Assembly (NCBI GenBank): GCA_963844405.1 | Contig: CAWJNZ010000007.1 | Span: forward strand, 620,001-684,000 | Direction: 5' to 3' | Length of the DNA stretch: 64,000 nucleotides | Origin: DASSUW01 sp963844405 | Lineage (GTDB): Bacteria > Actinomycetota > Thermoleophilia > Solirubrobacterales > Solirubrobacteraceae | Part shown: piece after piece, positions 34,873-45,200 of the stretch | How positions within the stretch are numbered: position 1 is the first letter of the stretch | How the letters are laid out: the number at the start of each line of letters is the position of its first letter | Notes under the pieces: model-generated | Seen by the model: only the letters and a program-made list of their open reading frames with translations | Databases searched by the model: none | Told to the model about the DNA's origin: nothing | Made by a program: the position numbers and the translations under genes

Positions 34873-37570
34873 GTCGCCGGTCGTCGCCTGGACGCTGTTC
34901 GGGCTCCCAACTGCTCGGCTGGGCGTTGACGTCGTGCGTCTCGGACGGGCCGCCGCCGCCCGCCTCGTCCGGGTCGGTGGCCGACAGCGTCACCGCCACC
35001 GGGTCGGTGCGTGCTCGTCCTGGTCGAGCTCGTGGGTGGTCACCGGCGGCGTCCCGTCGGCGTCGCCGATCGTGAACGTGACGCTCTTGACCTCCTCCTC
35101 GTTGCCCGCGACGTCGGTCGAGCGGAACTCGACCGTGTGCTCGCCGTCGCCCTCGACGGTGACCGGCCCGGTGACCGCGCCCTCGTCGAGCGGCAGCACG
35201 CGGATGTTGCGGAAGTCGATCACGTCGCCGCCGCCGTGGTTCTGGAGGCCGATGTAGCCGCGCGCGAACTGGCGGTCGTTGGTCGGCGGGTCGCCCGCCC
35301 GCGAGGACGGCTGGTCGGGCGCGTTCTCGAACGTCCTGGAGCACCACGCCGTTGCGGATGATCGTGTACGTCTGGCCGACGACGCGGACCTCGTAGTCGA
35401 CCCACGTGCCCTTCGGCTGGACCTTCGCCTGCGTCTCGTTGAGCGGCGAGAAGTTGTAGATCGAGCCGGTCTTCTGGGGCTCGGAGGTCTGAGTCGTCGT
35501 TGATCTGGATCTCGTGGCCGCAGAAGATCGCCACCCACGCGGGCTGGCTCGTCGCCGAGCCGACCTGGCACGGGTAGCGCTCGGCCCGCGGGCCGCGCGA
35601 CCGTCTCCGCCGGGATGCGGGAAGCGCGCGAAGATGCCGGAGTTGCCGGTCGCGCCGGCGCTCGAGTCGCGCCACTGGAGCTTGAGCGAGAAGTCGCCGT
35701 AGTCCTTCACCGGGTACCACGGCATGCCCAGGCCGCCGGTGGTGCGGGCGAAGCCGCCCTCGTCGGTCATCCAGTTCAGGCCGCCGGGCCCGGCCTGCTC
35801 CCACTTCTCGAGGTCGGCCGCCGAGTTGAGGATCGTCTCCTCCTCGACGTACGGCTGCCACTCGCCGCCGTCGACGCGGATCTCGTGCCGCCTGCACGCC
35901 CGACCGGCGTCGCCGTCGTCGGCGTCGAGGTCGACCTCGACCGGGCCGTCGTAGCTCGACGCCGGCGCCTCGCCGTTCGAGCTGGGCCGTCGTCGTCGGG
36001 CGCGTCGAGTCGATCCTGAAGGTCACCGACCTCGTGGACTCGGTGTTGCCCTCCTCGTCGGTCGAGCGGTACTCGATCGTGTGGCGCCCCTCGTCGTCGA
36101 CGGCGAACGGCGCCGTGTACGCCGTCCACTCCTCGTCGCCGGCGAAGCGGTACTCGGTCGTCGTCGACGCCCGAGCCGCCTCGTTGTCGGTGGCGTTCAG
36201 CGTGACCTCGACCGGCGACGTGTACCAGCCGCCGTCGACCGTCCGGCTTCGCCGGGTCGAGCGCGTGCGTGGTCCTCGGCGGCGTCGTGTCGCCGGCCGC
36301 GCCGCAGCTCGCGTCCGGCGTCGAACCGGAGTCGAAGTCGACCTCGGCGTGGGTCGCCGCCGTCGTGCTTGACGAACAGCGGCCGATCTTGGTGACGCCG
36401 TTCGCGCCGAGCGCCGGCCGGGAAGGGCGGCGCCTGCACGCCGAGGTCTCGCCGTCGTAGCGAGTACTCGGTGATGACGTTCGTCGCCGTCGTAGCGACG
36501 CGCGGATCCACAGGTAGTCGGTCGGCGGGTGCTCGAGCGCCCCGGAGTTCGGGAACTCGCCGCCGTAGCTGCCGTTGCGCGTGTTGTTGGTGGTCAGCGT
36601 GCGCTCGATCCAGATGCCGGGTGGTTGCCCGGCGTGCCGGGATCGACGTCGTCTTGAACTGGATCGCCGCCTTGGCGAAGTAGTTCGGGCTCGTCCTGGC
36701 CGTAGATGCACCAGCGCCGGCGCGCCTGGCCGTTGACGGCGATCGCCGTGTGGTCGAGCTTCGTCGTCGCCGTCCACGGGCCCTCGGGCAGCGTCCTGCA
36801 GGAGGATGTTCTGGGCGTTGAAGCTGGCCGCCGAAGACGTCGCCCTGGGCCGGTGGTCAGCGTCAGGTTGCCGCCGCCCGACCGTCGAGCGCCGGCCGGG
36901 TTCGGGTTGACGACCTCCCACTTGTCGTCGAGCGCCGTGCCGTCGAACTCGTCGTTCTGCGGGCACTGCGCGGCCGCCGCCGCAGTCGTCGCCCGGCGTC
37001 TGCGGGTCGGCGGTGCCGGCCACGACGTTGAACGCGTCGACCTGCGACCTCGTCGTCGCCCGAGCCGTCGTGCTTGCCGAACAGGCCGATCCGGAAGCCG
37101 CCGGGCTGGTTCAGGTACTGCGTCGACCGGGATCGGCGCGCCGAACGGGCTGAACGTCGTCCCGTTCGTCGACGTCCAGGTCGTGATCTGCCCGGCGTCG
37201 GCGTCGTGGACGAACCGGACCCACACGTAGTCGCCGGTGAGGTTCAGCGCGCCGGAGTTCGGCTACGGCACCGTCGCCGGCGGGATGATGACCGCCTCGT
37301 CGTCCGACGTCAGCACGCGCTCGGCCCACTTGCCGGGCTGGTCGCCCGGCGTGCCGGGTCGGCGTCGCACTTGTACTGGAGCGCCGTCTTGACGAAGTGG
37401 TTCGGGTTGATGCTGTTGATCAGCGCCAGCCCGGCCGCCTCGCCGTTGGTGTCGATGTTCGCGTGCGCGATCTTCGCCGTCGCCACCCACGAGCCGGCGG
37501 GCGCCTGCTGGAGCAGCATCTGCGCGTCGCCGCGGCCGCCGAACAGGTCGCCGGGGACGAGCGGCAGCGT

Positions 37571-39105
37571 TCAGGTGGCCGCCGTCCACCGCCGGCTGCT
37601 CGTCGCGTGCGGGTTCACGAGCTCCCACTTGGGGTCGAGCTCGGCGCCGTCGAACTGGTCCGACAGCGGGTTGCACTGCGTCCGGGCACTCGTCCGGCGT
37701 GAACCGGATGTACTCGTACGTCGGCTGACCTGGCCGTTGGCGCCGAGCGGCCCGATGTGGACCGGTCCGTCCTCCTCGCGAAGATCGTCGCGAGGTTGAG
37801 GTTGACCTCGAGGTCGGTCCACTGCGTGCCGTCGCGGCTGAAGGCCGCGGTCAGCGTGTCGCCCGTGCGCGTGGCGCGCAGGTAGAACGTCGGCAGGTTC
37901 ACCGAGGCGGCGGCCTGGCCGATCCGGTTCCCGGCGGCCCAGGCGCCGCTCGTCCTCGTGCTTGACCTCGAAGTACGTGCCCTGGTCGTTGCTGCCGTCG
38001 TCGCCGTTGCGCGTCTGGTAGACGCCGATCCAGTCGTCGTTGCTCTGGAAGAGGCCGAGCCCGACCTGCGCGTACGGCTCGTCCGTGCGGCTGTCGTCCT
38101 CGTCGAGGCCGGGGGCGTTGATCTTCGCCTCGACGGTGAAGTCGCCCTCGGGCAGCGGCTGGCCGAGGAAGGCGACCGGCCCCGTCTCAGCGCGGTCGAC
38201 CGCGCCCGCGCCGAGCGGGAACACGAGGCTCCCGTTCTCGGTCCGCGGCGCGCGCGCACCGGCCTGCGGCGTCGTCGGATGGCGGAAGCTCCACCGGCTG
38301 GTGTTGAGCGCGCCGTCGAACGAGTCCGACTTCAACAGGCACGTCGCGACGCAGTCGAACGGGCCGCCGGCCTCCGAGCCGCCGTGGACGCGGAACCAGT
38401 CGAACGTCGCCGTGCCGCCGCCGTTGGAGCCGCGGAAGGCGGCGAGGCCGACGCGCAGCGGGGCGGTGATCGGCGCCGCGTGGCCCGCCTGGCCGATCAG
38501 CGTCCACGTCGCGCCGTCGTCGGGCGAGAACTCGCCGATCACCTTCGTCCCGTCGTAGCGGGCGCGCAGCAGCACGTTGGCCGGCATCTGGCCGCCCGGA
38601 GCCGGCGTGATGCTCTGCGGGATCGGCGGGTTGACGCCGCCGTCCTGGGTGACGATGTGCTCGAACTGGTAGTTGCCCGCGCCCGAGCGGATCGCGACGA
38701 TCTTGCTGAACGTGTTCGGGTTCTCGGACTTCCAGACCACGAGGCCCGCCTGCTCGCCGTTGGCGTCGAGCGCCGCCGTGTCGAGCCGCGTCGTCACCGT
38801 CCACTCGCCGCTCGGCGCGTCCTGCAGCAGCGTGTTCTTGGCGAGCGCGTCGTTGGCGATGAAGTCGCCCTGGAGGATCGGCAGGCCCACGCTGCCGTCC
38901 GCGACCTGCGGGCCGCCGCTGGCGGGGCGCAGCACCGTCCACTTGGCGTCGAGCGCCGAGCCGTCGAACTCGTCGGACTGCGGCAGGCAGGTGCTTCCAC
39001 CGCCGCCGCCCGGCGGAGCGATCGTGAAGGAGAGCGACTTCGGCGGGTCCTCGACGTTGCCGGCGCGGTCGCGCGAGCGGAACTCGACCGTGTGGTCGCC
39101 CTGGC
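37571..39105 (-). pseudogene. Middle fragment: two concanavalin-like domains
   Basis: After a one-base shift near 39105 the protein continues in another frame. It completes an Ig-like unit (HTVEFRSRDRAGNVEDP) and enters two concanavalin-like beta domains, each opening with SDEFDGSALDAKW or KSDSFDGALNTSRW. The frame is good until about 37950, where shifts begin (KHEDERR turns into nonsense, and the sense resumes as GAWAAGNRIGQ in another frame). Such domains occur beside glycoside hydrolases and probably bind sugars. Confidence 0.65.
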
Positions 39106-40749
39106 CGCGACGGTGAACGTCGTGACGAACGGGTCGGCGCTCGCGGTGTTGTTGCTGCGCGTCCAGCCGCCGCCGTCGATGCGGTGCTCGGTCCACTCGA
39201 CGCCGGTGCCGCCGGCGCCGTCGGTCGCGCTCAGCGTGACCTGGACCGGGTTGGTGCCCGTCGTCTGCGCGGTCGTCGTCGGCCGCGTCGCGTCGTCGCT
39301 GACGTTGACCTGGACCGTCTTCGACAGCTGCTCGCCGTCGGCGTAGGTGACGGTCAGCTTCGCGTCATAGGTGCCGCTCGCCGCGTACGTGTGCGTCGGC
39401 GTGCGCTCGGTCGACGTCGGGCTGCCGTCGCCGAAGTCCCACACGTAGGAGACGCCGCCGGAGCTGCCGAGCGAGAAGCGGATCTCGCGCGGCGTGCCGG
39501 TGGTCGTCCACTGCGGGTCGGGGTTCGGCGTGTCGGCGCCGCCGGTGTAGGCGAAGCGGTAGAGGCCGGCCTGCGGGCCCGTGCTGAAGAAGCCCGAGTA
39601 GACCTGCACGTAGTACGCGCCGTCGGGCCCGAACTTGGAGTCCATGTAGTTGGCCTGCCAGTTCAGGACGCCGCGCAGGCTGTCCGCGTAGACCGGCTTG
39701 CCGCCGTCCTGGTCGGTGGCCGGGTCGAGCAGCAGGCCGTGCTTGGCGCTGTTGTTGCTGAAGTCCTGCAGGAACCAGCGGCCGTCCCAGTACTCGGGCC
39801 AGCGCGCCGAGTTGTCCGCGCCCTCCTCATAGCGGTAGACGGGGCCGTTGAAGATCGTCGCGCCCGACGCCGTGAGGTACGGGCAGAGCTGGGTCGGCGC
39901 CGCGCCGTAGTTGGGCGCGTTGCTCGCGCCGAGCTCGCGCGGGAAGTCCGGGCAGCCGTTGGCGCCGCCGGGGTTGCCGCGGCTGTACCAGAGGTTCAGC
40001 GGCCGGGCGCGGCCCGCGTCCTTGCCGGTGCCGGTCACGTGCGGGAGCACGGTCAGGCCGGTGTTGTTCGTCGAGTCGTTGACGAGGTTGTCGCAGTCGT
40101 ACCAGCCCTGCGTGGGGTTGCCGGCCGGGCCGCCGCTCACGTAGCCGGCCGCGTTGACGGTGCGCAGCGAGCCGTCGGCGACGCGGTCGCGGTAGGCCTG
40201 CTGGTTGCCCATGCAGTAGGGCCAGCCGTAGTTGCCGGCCGTCGGCAGCTGGGTGGCGTTCTCGTAGGTCGACGGGCCCTGGGTCTGCGACGGTGAGCCC
40301 GCGTCGGGGCCGACCCACGCCGAGTACGGGATGTCGGTCTCGGGGTCGATGAACAGGCGCGACGGGTTGCGCAGGCCCATCGCGTAGATCTCCGGCTTGG
40401 CCTGATTGCCGTTGCCCTCGGTGCCGCTGAAGAGGTTCGCGCCGTTGGGCGACTGCGCGTTCGGCAGCGTGTACGTGCTGTTGACGCCGATCTGAGGCTT
40501 CGCCCCGTCCACGATCGTCTCGATCGGGTTGAAGCGCAGCATCTTGCCGTTGTAGTCGTTGGTGCTGCCGGCGGTGCGGCGCGCGTCGTTGAACGAGATG
40601 CCGTTGGGGCCGCAGTGGTCGTTGGACGCGACGTTGGGGCCGGTCGGGCACTTCTCGGGCTGGAAGTTGCCCGAGTAGCCGTTCGTGCGCTGCGACGAGT
40701 TCGAGTCGCCGGTGGTGACGTAGAGGTTGCCCTCGGAGTCGAAGCCCAT
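38794..40749 (-). CDS. Fragment: GSDH-like domain second half, PKD, Ig-like
   Basis: After the nonsense codon at 40774 the same frame continues and stays clean to about 39105; the rest of the open frame to 38794 is out of frame nonsense. It begins with the conserved GGGMGFDSEGNLYVTTGDSN, the glucose/sorbosone dehydrogenase-like propeller, and includes YAMGLRNPSRLFIDPET and NYGWPYCMGNQQAYRDR. A PKD domain (YVWDFGDGSPTSTER) and an Ig-like unit follow. Whether it is translated separately is unknown. Confidence 0.65.
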   Translation of the reverse strand: MGFDSEGNLYVTTGDSNSSQRTNGYSGNFQPEKCPTGPNVASNDHCGPNGISFNDARRTAGSTNDYNGKMLRFNPIETIVDGAKPQIGVNSTYTLPNAQSPNGANLFSGTEGNGNQAKPEIYAMGLRNPSRLFIDPETDIPYSAWVGPDAGSPSQTQGPSTYENATQLPTAGNYGWPYCMGNQQAYRDRVADGSLRTVNAAGYVSGGPAGNPTQGWYDCDNLVNDSTNNTGLTVLPHVTGTGKDAGRARPLNLWYSRGNPGGANGCPDFPRELGASNAPNYGAAPTQLCPYLTASGATIFNGPVYRYEEGADNSARWPEYWDGRWFLQDFSNNSAKHGLLLDPATDQDGGKPVYADSLRGVLNWQANYMDSKFGPDGAYYVQVYSGFFSTGPQAGLYRFAYTGGADTPNPDPQWTTTGTPREIRFSLGSSGGVSYVWDFGDGSPTSTERTPTHTYAASGTYDAKLTVTYADGEQLSKTVQVNVSDDATRPTTTAQTTGTNPVQVTLSATDGAGGTGVEWTEHRIDGGGWTRSNNTASADPFVTTFTVAARATTRSSSARATAPATSRTRRSRSPSRSLRRAAAVEAPACRSPTSSTARRSTPSGRCCAPPAAARRSRTAAWACRSSRATSSPTTRSPRTRCCRTRRAASGR

Positions 40750-40773
40750 GCCGCCGCCGTGGTGGCAGCAGCT

Positions 40774-42138
40774 CTAGATCTGCGAGTCGTACTGGAAGAT
40801 CACGACCTCGGAGTCGAGGTCGAGCTGCTTGGTCTGGAGGTCGACCTTGAAGCGGGAGATGCGCCCGGCGCCCATCTTCGTGATGCGCCGCTGGTCGCCG
40901 TCGGCGAGGCCCGGGTGGACCGGGTTGTCCGGGTTGAACGTCGGGAAGTACTGCACGTAGATGTGGCCGGTCTGCGCGAAGTCCGGCGACACCGCGATGC
41001 CGATCAGGCCGGTCTCGATCTTGCCGTTGATCTCGTCGCCTGCGCCGCGGTCGCCGTAGACGGGCATGACGCCGGCCTTGGTGACGCCGCTGTTGACGGT
41101 GCCGCTGTGCTGCGCCGGGTCCCAGATGTGGACGTTGCCGCAGCCGACGCCGACGTTGCGGTTCGCGAAGTCGGTGATGCGCGGGGTCGGGCCCTGGCCC
41201 AGGACGGCGCCGCGCTCGGCGTCGGTGCGGCAGTCGCCGCGCCCGATGTAGAACGCCCAGCCGTTCGGGGCGATGGCGACGCCGTGCGACTCGCCGGTGT
41301 GGTCGAGGTCGCCGCTCGAGCCGTCGACGAGGCGCTCGCCCTGGTAGTTGGCCGCGATCGTCGCCTTGCAGCCGGCGCGGATCATGCCGGCGCTCCACCG
41401 GATCGCGCCGAGCAGGTGGGTGCGGAAGCCGGCCTCGTCGAAGCTGGCGGCGGTGCGGCCCATGCCCGTGTAGAAGGAGCGGCCGCCCTGGAAGTCACGG
41501 CACCAGGAGATCGGCCAGTCGGTCCCGCCGATGTCGGTGCCGTCGCCGGCCGGCGCGTTCGGTGCGCGATAGCGGGCGAGCGTGTGGACCTGGCCGGTGG
41601 GCCGGCTCTGCCACTCGTACCAGACGTCGTCGCGCGTCCACTCGAGCGGGAGCGAGCTCGTCGCGGGGTGCACGCGGTCGCCGACCTCGACGACCTTCTG
41701 CGCCGTGGCGGTCGGGCTGGCGGCGGTCGGCCGCGCACCGATCAGGCTCCCGTAGAACGTGCTGCCGGGCTCGCCCTCGGCGGCGCCGCCGATGCCGACG
41801 AAGCCGCCGCCGTCGTTGATGAAGCCCTGGAGGGAGCTCTCCTGCGCGGCGTTGAGCGCGTTGCCGGCGTTGCCGAGGAAGACGATCGCGCGGTACTGGT
41901 CGAGGTTGGCGGCCGTGAAGTCGCCCGCGCTCTGGCTCGTGGTGACCGCGAAGTCGTTGGCGGTGCCGAGCGCCTGGATGGCGGCGACTCCGGCGTCGAC
42001 GGTCGCGTCCGGCGTCCCGTGGAACACCAGCACCTTGGTGGCCGGCCCCTGCGCGGCCGCGTTGCCCGTCACGAGCATGCTGACGACGAGCACGAACAGC
42101 GTCACGAGCGCACGACGTCCGCTGAGATGACGGCGCAT
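40774..42138 (-). CDS. N-terminal fragment: ThuA-like and start of GSDH domain
   Basis: This 454-codon stretch begins the broken giant gene. It has a signal peptide (ALVTLFVLVVSMLVTGNAAA), a ThuA-like domain (KVLVFHGTPDATVDAGVAAI to GAIRWSAGMI), and the first part of a dehydrogenase-like propeller (GESHGVAIAPNGWAFYIGRG). It ends at TAG where the paralogue reads VYSCCH. GGAGGGGGAGAG lies directly before the ATG. A TACCGT box about 31 bases upstream could be its -10 element. Confidence 0.75.
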   Translation of the reverse strand: MRRHLSGRRALVTLFVLVVSMLVTGNAAAQGPATKVLVFHGTPDATVDAGVAAIQALGTANDFAVTTSQSAGDFTAANLDQYRAIVFLGNAGNALNAAQESSLQGFINDGGGFVGIGGAAEGEPGSTFYGSLIGARPTAASPTATAQKVVEVGDRVHPATSSLPLEWTRDDVWYEWQSRPTGQVHTLARYRAPNAPAGDGTDIGGTDWPISWCRDFQGGRSFYTGMGRTAASFDEAGFRTHLLGAIRWSAGMIRAGCKATIAANYQGERLVDGSSGDLDHTGESHGVAIAPNGWAFYIGRGDCRTDAERGAVLGQGPTPRITDFANRNVGVGCGNVHIWDPAQHSGTVNSGVTKAGVMPVYGDRGAGDEINGKIETGLIGIAVSPDFAQTGHIYVQYFPTFNPDNPVHPGLADGDQRRITKMGAGRISRFKVDLQTKQLDLDSEVVIFQYDSQI

Positions 42139-42207
42139 CTCTCCCCCTCCCTCGCTGACGAGCGGCAAACGGTATCTCTGCCATCGAGACCCCGCAAGCC
42201 CTTGCGA

Positions 42208-42239
42208 CGGTGCGGGTGCCCCGAGGAGCACCCGCACCG
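42208..42239 (-). terminator. Hairpin after ThuA/GSDH/DUF1080 gene
   Basis: A perfect 12-bp stem (CGGTGCGGGTGC) with an 8-base loop lies 8 bases past the stop at 42247 on the minus strand. A second small hairpin (CGCAAG/CTTGCG) follows at 42193-42206. There is no T-run. It probably separates this gene from the one starting at 42138. Confidence 0.65.
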
Positions 42240-42246
42240 GTTCAGC

Positions 42247-45200
42247 TCAGCGCCGGAGCGTCACCCGGCGCGTGATCTCCTGGGTCGCCTGCCCGGCCCC
42301 CGCGAGCCGGACCTCGACCGTGAACCGCACGGCGCGCTTGGTGCGCCGCAGCACCTTGGCCGCCTTGCGCGACGGCTTCAGCGTGACCGTCTTCGGCCCC
42401 GCCGTCGCGCAGCGGACCGACCGGCGCGCCAGCGTCGTGCTCGGCAGGCCCAGCCGCCGCTTCACCGCGCGCGTCACCTTGAGCGCCGCGCTGCCCTGCA
42501 TCGGGCCGGTGCAGTCGACGCTGACCTTCAGGCCGCGCCGCGCCAGCCCCGCGAGCTTCGGCCGCGCCAGCGACGAGAGCTCGAAGGACGGCGGCACGAT
42601 CTCGGCCGGCGGCGGCGACGGCAGCGGCAGCGAGCCGATCCGGAACGTCGTCGAGCGCTTCTCCTCGACGTTGCCGGCCCAGTCGATCGAGCGGAACTCG
42701 ACCGTGTGGGACCCGCGGCCGCTCACCTCGATCGGCTGCCCGCCGGAGCGCGCCCCCGGCGAGAGGTCGGTCACGCGGACGTTGCGATAGCGGATCCGGT
42801 CGCTGGCCCCGTGGTTCTGGAGGCCGATGTAGCCGGTGGCGAACTGGCGCGCCTGGGTGGGCGCGTCGCCGCCACGCGACGAGTTCCGCGGGATCGCGTT
42901 GTTGAACTGGTTGATGACCTCGCCCTCGCGCAGGAGCGTGTACTGCTGACCCTCGACGCGGACCTCGTAGTTGGTCCACTCGCCGCGGACGCCGGGACGC
43001 GCCTGCGCGATGGTGTTCGGGCGGAAGTTGTAGACCGAGCCCGTCTTCTGCGGCTCGCCTCCGCCCGGATCGTCGTTGATCTGGAGCTCGTGGCCGCAGT
43101 TGATCGCCACCCACGCCAGCGACGTCGCGGCGCTGCCCTGGCGCGAGCAGTGCACGCCCGAGTAGCTCTGGCCGTCGAAGGTGTACGCGTACTCCGCGGG
43201 CCGGTCGGAGAGGGCGATCCGCGGGTCCGGGAAGCGCGTGAACACGCCGCCGTTGGAATGGCCCGTGTCCGTGCGCGCCTCCCTGTACTGCAGCTTGAGC
43301 GAGAAGTCGCCGAACGGCTGGGCGGCGTACCACAGCATGCCGAGCCCGCCGACGGTCTCCATCGAGTTGTCCTCCGGCCGCAGGGCGAACGAGCCTGAGG
43401 GTGCCTGCTCCCAGGCCTGGAGCGACTCCGCCGTGCCGTCGAAGAGCCACTTCTCGGCCGCCGGGGCGGAGTAGACCCGCCACGGGCCGCCGTCGACGCG
43501 GTACTCCGTGCGGTCGAGCCCCGAGCCCGCGTCGGTCGGCTTGAGCGTCACGCGGACCGGGCCCGTCCCGTTCGCCAGGTCCTGGGCCGACGGCTCGGCG
43601 CTCGTGAGCGGCGGGCTGGCGTCGACCGACAGCTCGAGCGTTCGCGGCGGCTCCGCGTTGTCGACCTGGTCGACCGAGCGGTACCGGATGACGTGACGAC
43701 CCGGCTCTGTCACGGTCACCGGCCCGGTATAGAGCTGCGGGCCCTTCGGGTCGCCGACGAACCAGTACTCGGTCATCGCGATGCCGGTGCCCGCGGCGCC
43801 GTCGCTCGCGTTCAGCGTCAGCGTCGGCGACGTCGTGTGCCAGCCGAGCTCACCGCCCGGCGCGCCCGAGATCGCCGCCGTGGTGCGCGGCGCCGCGCGG
43901 TCGGCGCAGTCGACGCGGAACCAGTCGTAGCGGGCCGCGTTGGCGGCGTCGGAGCCGGCCGAGATCTTCAGGCCGACCCTGACGTCGACGCCGAGCTCGG
44001 TGATCGTTTCGCCGATCGGCAGCCAGTCCTCGCCGTCCGCCGAGTACTGCGGCGTGAGCGTGCTCTCACCGTCGCTCACCACCCGCAGGTAGATCTCGTC
44101 CGGCAGGTTGTTGATCGCGCCGCTGTTCGGCAGCCGGACCGTGTTGCCGTTGGTCGTCAGGACGTACTCGAACCAGTCCGAGCCGTCCGGCTTGTGGATG
44201 AACGTGATCTTGGCGAACGTGTTCGGGTTCTCGCCCTTCCAGAGCACGAGGCCGGTCTGCTGGCCGTCGGGCCCGGTGAGGTCGGAGATGTCGACCTTGG
44301 TCGTGGCTGCCCACGTCTCGCCGACCGGCGGGGAGTCCTTGAGCAGCAGGAGGTTCTGCGCGCTGGCGGTGCCGCCGATCATGTCGCCTGCGCGGACGAG
44401 CAGGTTCAGCCGGCCGCCGGACACGCTGCGCGCGCCGGGGTTGTCGCGCTTGACCTCCCACCTGTCCAGGTTGAGCGTGTCTCCCGAGAACTCGTCGTTG
44501 AGGTCCAGGGCCACGGGGCAGGCGTCGTCGAGCTGGATCGTGAACGCCACCGACTTCGTCTGCTCGACGTTGCCGGCGCCGTCGGTCGACCGGTACTCGA
44601 CCGTGTGCGCCCCGTTCGAGGCGACGCGGACCGGCTGCGAGTACGGCCGGAACGGCCCGTTGTCGATGCGGTACTCGGTCCGCTCGACGCCCGTGCCGCC
44701 CTGGTCGGTCGCCTGCAGCGTCACGGTGACGGCGCGGTTGTACGTGCCGCCCGGGCCCGGCTGGGCCGGGCTGAGCTCGGAGGTCGTGACCGGCGCCGTC
44801 TCGTCGGCCGCCTCGAGCACGAGGACGGGGATCTGCTTGACGGAGGTCCCGCCGTCGGCGTACGTGACGGTCAGCTTCGCCGTGTAGTTGCCGGGCGCCG
44901 GGTAGGTGTGCGTCGGGTTCGCCGCCGTCGACGGCGCGCTGTTGTCGCCGAACTCCCAGCTGTACGAGACGCCGCCGGAGCCGGCGCTCGAGAAGCGCAC
45001 CTGGTTGGCGCCGATCGCCGTCGCGGTCGGGTTCGCGAACGGCGTGTCGGGGCCGCCGGTGTAGTCGTAGCGGTAGATGCCGGCGTTCGAGCCCGCGCGG
45101 AAGAACCCGTCGTAGACCTGGACGTAGAGGGCTCCGTCGCGGCCGAACTTCGAGTCCATGTACGAGCCCGCCCACGACAGCGAGTTGCGCAGGCTGTCGG

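Larger units (their letters stand above)
33748..42138 (-). pseudogene. Giant secreted ThuA/GSDH/DUF1080/cupredoxin protein, broken
   Basis: One gene of about 2,800 codons can be followed from ATG 42138 to a stop at 33748, but it is interrupted. Order of domains: signal peptide, ThuA-like, glucose/sorbosone dehydrogenase-like, PKD, OmpL47/Ig-like, several concanavalin-like domains, DUF1080 inside an Ig-like domain, blue-copper-like domain, Ig-like, PKD, and a basic Cys-containing tail. Breaks: a TAG at 40774-40776 where the paralogue has Tyr, a frameshift near 39105, a TAG at 37261-37263, and many further single-base shifts between about 37950 and 34880. Flanking parts read cleanly. The order of intact domains matches the paralogue at 42247-47649. 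Either the gene is decaying or this stretch is poorly sequenced. Confidence 0.8.

Noticed and set aside
40774..40776. TAG as a pyrrolysine codon
   Set aside because: No pyl genes are visible, the paralogue has Tyr, and the same gene carries many other disruptions.
33748..42138. Programmed frameshifting as the explanation for the broken giant gene
   Set aside because: There are far too many shifts, in both directions, without slippery sequences; error or decay is far more likely.
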